From: Isoetes taiwanensis
Lineage: Eukaryota; Streptophyta; Lycopodiopsida; Isoetales; Isoetaceae
Assembly (NCBI GenBank): GCA_021234155.1
Contig: JAJEKV010000536.1
Coordinates: 27,333 to 91,332, forward strand
DNA length: 64,000 nt
Direction: 5' to 3'
The notes beneath the pieces were generated by a model, which saw nothing but the letters and a program-made list of their open reading frames with translations, ran no database searches and was not told the DNA's origin. A program made the position numbers and the translations under genes. Below, one piece after another: positions 59,691 to 64,000 of the stretch (positions are counted from its first letter, which is position 1; each line of letters begins with the position of its first letter).

Positions 59691-60918
59691 AAATAATATT
59701 TCTAAAGGTAATGTTTATGGTCTATTTACCTTAGATCTCATTTTTGCAACGATAGCCTAAACGGCGCCCAGCTATACTGCAAGCCTATTTGCCACATCTG
59801 ATCAAATCGAAACTCGTATTTTCATGATGAGGAAATAGGTTGGAATTGGATGATGCCAACTCGGAGCTGTAAGCAAGCGATAAGCCAAATATGGAGAAGG
59901 TTATTACAAGAATCTTTGCTAAAATTAGTTTGATCCAGACAAAGAAAAGATGCTCTATTTCTCGCAATTGGACAGGATTTGTTTGCGTGCAACTCGGCCT
60001 TAGAGTTTACCTCAGCTTTTCGCAGCCGTGTATTTTGCTACATATAGATCTTGTCTTGTTGCCTTTGATGTGTATAAATAGTCCATCATTCATGAGAGAC
60101 CATGTCCAGGATGCTGAAACCAACTGAGTTCGTCGAAATTTTTTTACCTAGTTTTTCCTTGGAGGGTTTCCAAATATACATTACTTGGGATATGAATAGA
60201 GAGGTAGGTTTTTGTTTTTTGGGATGAAATGCCTCTTCTTTGGATCTTGTCTTAGCTCCATAATACAAATATTGTTTCGAAGCATATGTCTTCCTTTTCA
60301 AACTTCCCATGGGGAATATGATGAAGTTTTTCGAGAATGCACGATCCAACATAATTTTATGTTGTCGGCCTTCAAGAAGCGCCTAGTAACAGCTTTGAGG
60401 TTTGTATTCTTGATCATCTTGGTAAAGGTTATAGGTACAATATATGCTATGCATTATATTTCTGATGTGCCAAAATCTTCTCATAGTTCTTCATTGTTGA
60501 TTCATGTACATAGCCTGTGTTAGCAAATTAGTAGCAGCTTCTGTGATGCTATCTCTTCAGTTGTTCATATTTATCAGAAAACAGATGGAAGCGCAAGTTT
60601 CAGGTAAATGATCTCGTGGCTCTGATATTTTATGGCATCTGGGCCTTAAATGCTTGAGATCTTCTGACAGATATAAGGATTGATAAAGTTGTAGTAGGGG
60701 GGCTTTGTGGTGTTATAGGTCATTAGAAGGGTGCAGTGGCTGTCTCCTTGAATATAAAAAAGACATATTTAGTTTTTATAGCCTGCCATCTTGCTCGTAA
60801 GCATGATCATCCATAGTCCATTGCTCAATTTTTTTTATTCTACATCTGTCATATGTCACATTTAATTTTTTTACATGGATAGTATGCATGAATGTCTACC
60901 TTTATGATCCCATGAAGG
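59691..60918. other. No gene recognised
   Basis: Short open frames without recognisable domains. The stretch may be intron or upstream DNA of the 5-phosphatase fragment that follows; I could not assign exons. Confidence 0.4.
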
Positions 60919-61312
60919 CAATGTGGAGGAAAGAAATGCTCAGCTATGGAGAATTTATCAAGGTGTGTTCTTAAAGCATGGTTCAAGAAGCCTGTTATGT
61001 TGCTTGCCATACAAACATGAAGATCATTACTCTTTCGGCAGGACTGAATCAGACCTGGTTATTTGGCTGGGGGATCTCAACTACAGAGTTGAGGGTATCA
61101 GAAATTCTGTCTTAGAAATGATCACAAACAATCTTGAGAAGGTATACATTAGAGGCACTTCGATAATTCAAGCTTCTTTTACAAAAAGACGAGTTATGTA
61201 GAGCGATCCTGCAAGGACATATAGTCAATGGATTTGAAGAAGGTCCTCTGCCATTTAGGCCAACTTACAAGTATGATATTGGATCAGATAACTATGATAC
61301 TAAGATAACTAT
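60919..61312 (+). pseudogene. Type II inositol polyphosphate 5-phosphatase, internal fragment
   Basis: These enzymes remove the 5-phosphate from inositol phosphates and phosphoinositides. After a possible splice acceptor at about 60919 the frame reads RNAQLWRIYQGVFLK, then SDLVIWLGDLNYRVEG (the conserved WLGDLNYR catalytic block) and EMITNNLEK. A frameshift near 61145 follows, and then DELCRAILQGHIVNGFEEG and PFRPTYKYDIGSDNYD, matching the family's substrate-pocket blocks in the right order and spacing. A 17-bp duplication (GATAACTATGATACTA) follows and leads to a stop. The N-terminal WD40 repeats, the earlier catalytic blocks and the C-terminus are missing nearby, so it is a broken fragment. 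Confidence 0.85.
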
Positions 61313-61479
61313 GATACTAGAATGATGGTTTTTATCCCTTTTTGTTCCACCCTTTAAATTACTATATATTTGTATGTTATTTTTTGTAGGTCTATCTAGA
61401 TTCATTCATATTGTTGTCTCTCATATTTTTGTTCATTCACTTTTCTAGCTCAAATACATAGATGTCATTGGTATTGTTT
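61313..61479. other. No feature recognised
   Basis: AT-rich spacer. Confidence 0.5.
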
Positions 61480-61889
61480 ATAAACTACAAAATCACAAGG
61501 GGGGATTGTTGAGAAAAGGGATATTAAGTGAGTACGGAGATATTAAACTAGAAGATCATAATAGGATAGTTTTTTTAACGTCCACGGAGACCAATAGGTC
61601 ATGGGACCCATAAACTACAAAATCACAAAGGGGGGATTGTTGAGAAAAAAGGTATGAACATTGGCTGCAAGAAATGGAGCACGAATATTGTATATGTTAA
61701 AATGGGGTACGAATGAGAAATTTTCAAGTAATGGGATATTAACCTATAAAATCACAAAGGGGGGATTGTTGCTATGAACATTAATTATGAGAAAAAGGGT
61801 ATGAACATTGCATATGACAACGGAGGATATAAAAAAAAATCAAATAAGAGGATATTAATCTACAAAATCATAAAGGGAGGATTGTGGCC
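61480..61889 (+). repeat. Four copies of a purine-tract motif (LTR-element 3' end-like)
   Basis: Copies at 61480, 61610, 61742 and 61859 share CTACAAAATCACAAAGGGGG followed by GATTGTTG, with spacing of about 117-132 bp. Purine tract plus TGTTG resembles the junction between the internal region and 3' LTR of Copia-type elements. The units also share GTATGAACATTG and GGATATTAA. Confidence 0.65.
61573..61611 (-). mobile_element. LINE 3' tip, about 40 bp
   Basis: On the minus strand it reads CATGACCTATTGGTCTCCGT then GGACGTTAAAAAAA: the hairpin GACC-TATT-GGTC and end block of the LINE family, with no body. It is either an extremely truncated insertion or a SINE using the same end. It abuts the second purine-tract copy. 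Confidence 0.6.
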
Positions 61890-62078
61890 AAATACCCAGT
61901 TTCTTAAGATCATGTCCATTCCATGAAAAGGGGGATTTTGAGGGGGTTTTTATGGGGGATTTTAAGGGGGCATTGTTTTTATATGGTTTCATAATTGCCA
62001 TTCAAAGACGTGACGGATCACTTTCATTCAATTGCCATTCAAAAATGTGACGATTGCCTTTGGCAGGGCCTTCTCGTC

Positions 62079-62250
62079 CAATCAATATTTTGGTGCAACT
62101 TAGCAAAAATTAAGGATTGAAGCGCAAAAAATGATTCGAGGAGAGAATTTCGAAAATGAAAGAACAATCAATATTTTGGTGCAACTTAGCAAAAATTAAG
62201 GATTGAAGCGCAAAAAATGATTCGAGGAGAGAATTTCGAAAATGAAAGAA
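62079..62250. repeat. 86-bp perfect tandem duplication
   Basis: Units 62079-62164 and 62165-62250 appear identical (CAATCAATATTTTGGTGCAA to GAAAATGAAAGAA), which implies a very recent event. Confidence 0.95.
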
Positions 62251-63392
62251 GTGTTCTGCATGTAGGAAGGTGTGAATGAGCGCTAGTAGTAGAAGGCTTA
62301 CAGTGAGCATGCACACCGTCCTAAGAACTACATATGTGAACCCTCATTTGGAGAAAGAAATTTTCAGATAGAACCAAAACAAAAACAAAGGAGAAGGCAC
62401 TCACCAAAGCTTAAGGAGTGGCTTTGAAGATTCTTAAGCCAAAATCAAAATCCTTCAATTGGGAACCCAACATGAGAATTTTCAATTATTGGGATTCTTC
62501 GGTCATAATTAGAATTCTACAATTGAGAACCCAACATGAGAATCTTGAAAGATGTTTTACAACAATCAGTTTTAAGGAGCTTGCCTTATGAGGCTAACCA
62601 TTATTCCAATATTCTGAATAATACAACACGCATGATGTTTTATATATTTAAATACAATGAGGCACAAGGTGCCTCTGCAAGGTGATTCAGATGACAGATG
62701 CCAATGATGCACAGTTCGATCAAGCTATTGCAGAAAGCTTTAGCTTCTTAACATCCCCAATGACTGAATTGTGGCTGTAAAATAAAAATGCCTGCACATA
62801 TTTGGGCCAGCAATCAGAAAATGAAGTAAAGGGTGCCAGCGAGAGTTATATATCATGCAAGTAAAATGCTGTCAGTATGCTGTAAACAAAGAACTTCAAT
62901 GCTTTGTTGTTATGATTGCAAGACAGAGGTGATGTCTAGAAACAGTTTTAGCACAAAATTTAGTGAATTACAAACATCTAGCAGAAAGGAATCCTGGGTT
63001 AAAAATTACACACAACAAATCTGATGCAAAATAAAACCAAATCTGTCACCATTTAGACAATAGGACTGGGTAAATAATAAATACGCTGAAGAAGACTGAG
63101 AACTATGGATGTTTAAAATCAATGGCTTTTGTTAAGCATCAGACAACAATCACTATCGATAACATGATTCAGAAATTTTATAAATAATATATGCGAGTTA
63201 GGCCATCATTTCCGAGCGGAAGAATATCTATTTTTCTTCTGACTATAGATAAGTATATCTGTGCAGTCTCAGTTTAGAATTCTTTTAAATTCTATCCTAT
63301 TAAAAGCAGGACTCAATTACCTATACTATTGCAGAACATTCATAATTTGACATGAAATCAGTTGTCTTACCAGCAATTTTGGTGAATCTCAG
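62251..63392. other. No gene recognised; 3' flank of VHA-D
   Basis: 62455-62545 has a direct repeat of GAACCCAACATGAGAAT. The part nearest 63392 should hold the VHA-D 3' UTR; no single poly(A) signal stands out. Confidence 0.45.
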
Positions 63393-64000
63393 TTAAAAGA
63401 TTATGTCCTCGTCCTTTGCAGAATCAGAAAGCAGCAAATTAGAATCACCATTTGGAAGGTCCATTCCCTGTTCCTCAAGAAACAACAGCATTTTCTGCTT
63501 CCTTTCAGCTTCCCTCTTCTTAAAACCTTGAACCTTTTTCAGTCTAAAAAACTCCTCTCTCTCAAGCTCATCCAATTCTCCCTTGATATAACTAATAGTG
63601 TTCTCCAACTTTGGTTTCACAACATTCTCAAGAGCATTCACGCGCCGGTTAGTGGTCTTTATTGCTTCATCCAAAGTCAGAAAAGAAGTCTGCAAGGAAG
63701 CAAGTTCCACCAAAAGCTCCACAGCCTTAACAAAAGAAGACTTACACAATTGGATCTGCTGCCCACCTCGGGCAAGACCGGTGAGATCATTTTTGGTCTC
63801 ACCAGCCTCAGTAAGGCGCTCAAAAGAGGGCAATTTAACACCAGCAACGTTTTCCTGCTTTGCCCTAACTTTGATACTAGCAGATTCAACATTCTCAAGA
63901 ACAATATGCTTAATATTATCACCTGCAGCGTATTTGGCAGTGGTGAGGGCGAAGGCAGACTGCTTCATGATATCGCCCATGGATTCTTTTGTGTCAACGA
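63393..64000 (-). CDS. VHA-D: V-type H+-ATPase subunit D, C-terminal 201 residues
   Basis: Subunit D is part of the central rotor stalk that couples ATP hydrolysis in V1 to proton pumping in Vo at the vacuole and other endomembranes. The frame is open to the window edge; the partial N-terminus reads VDTKESMGDIMKQ, which in known proteins lies about 50 residues into the protein, so the start is outside the window. Very conserved blocks follow: ETKNDLTGLARGGQQ, LVELASLQTSFLTLDEAIKT, TNRRVNALENVVKPKLENTI, SYIKGELDELEREEFFRLKK. Long alpha-helical coiled-coil N- and C-parts are expected. The tail (GFKKREAERKQKMLLFLEEQ to DEDIIF) is shorter than in Arabidopsis but keeps the terminal DIIF. No frameshift and no intron in the visible part, as in other plants. 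Intact and probably functional. Confidence 0.97.
   Translation of the reverse strand, partial: VDTKESMGDIMKQSAFALTTAKYAAGDNIKHIVLENVESASIKVRAKQENVAGVKLPSFERLTEAGETKNDLTGLARGGQQIQLCKSSFVKAVELLVELASLQTSFLTLDEAIKTTNRRVNALENVVKPKLENTISYIKGELDELEREEFFRLKKVQGFKKREAERKQKMLLFLEEQGMDLPNGDSNLLLSDSAKDEDIIF

Overview
The window is nuclear DNA of a land plant. The evidence is a PLS-type PPR gene, a plant secreted LRR protein with the usual intron, a fragment of the chloroplast protein LQY1, a type II inositol polyphosphate 5-phosphatase fragment, a plant-type V-ATPase subunit D and plant Mutator-like and LTR elements. Genes are sparse, many are broken, and most of the 64 kb is old, diverged repeat. The non-LTR retrotransposons are not the L1 or RTE types common in flowering plants, so a seed-free plant (for example a fern) or another large-genome lineage is plausible; this is inference, and the species cannot be named from the sequence.

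Layout. 0.1-3.4 kb: a small lectin-like fragment, then a decayed PPR gene (minus strand) split by a 1.9 kb LTR element with a perfect 5-bp target duplication. 3.4-13.9 kb: unrecognised DNA with local tandem duplications and two copies of a module rich in GCATGC (RY) motifs. 13.95-17.5 kb: a head-to-head pair of related kinase-family genes. The minus-strand member has all kinase motifs but one frameshift; the plus-strand member is a pseudokinase with an open frame. 17.8-18.1 kb: the last two exons of LQY1, decayed. 18.66-19.46 kb: a small Mutator-like element. 21.6-22.5 kb: a second copy of the pseudokinase 3' end. 29.3-31.2 kb: a decayed Mutator-like transposase. 33.8-35.3 kb: an intact two-exon secreted LRR protein. 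44.6-50.6 kb: a 1.3 kb segmental duplication, one copy of which lies in a 3.7 kb unit bounded by about 315-bp inverted repeats. 50.6-59.7 kb: long microsatellites and three non-LTR retrotransposons. 60.9-61.3 kb: a 5-phosphatase fragment. 63.4-64.0 kb: V-ATPase subunit D, continuing past the window edge.

The best functional candidates are the kinase/pseudokinase pair (shared helical N-terminal domain, about 270 bp of shared upstream DNA with repeated palindromic E-boxes), the LRR protein and VHA-D. The most informative repeat biology is a LINE family whose copies share a 3' hairpin (GACC/GGCC, four bases, GGTC) followed by a TAAAAA stretch and, in three of five cases, a (TATTC)n tail.
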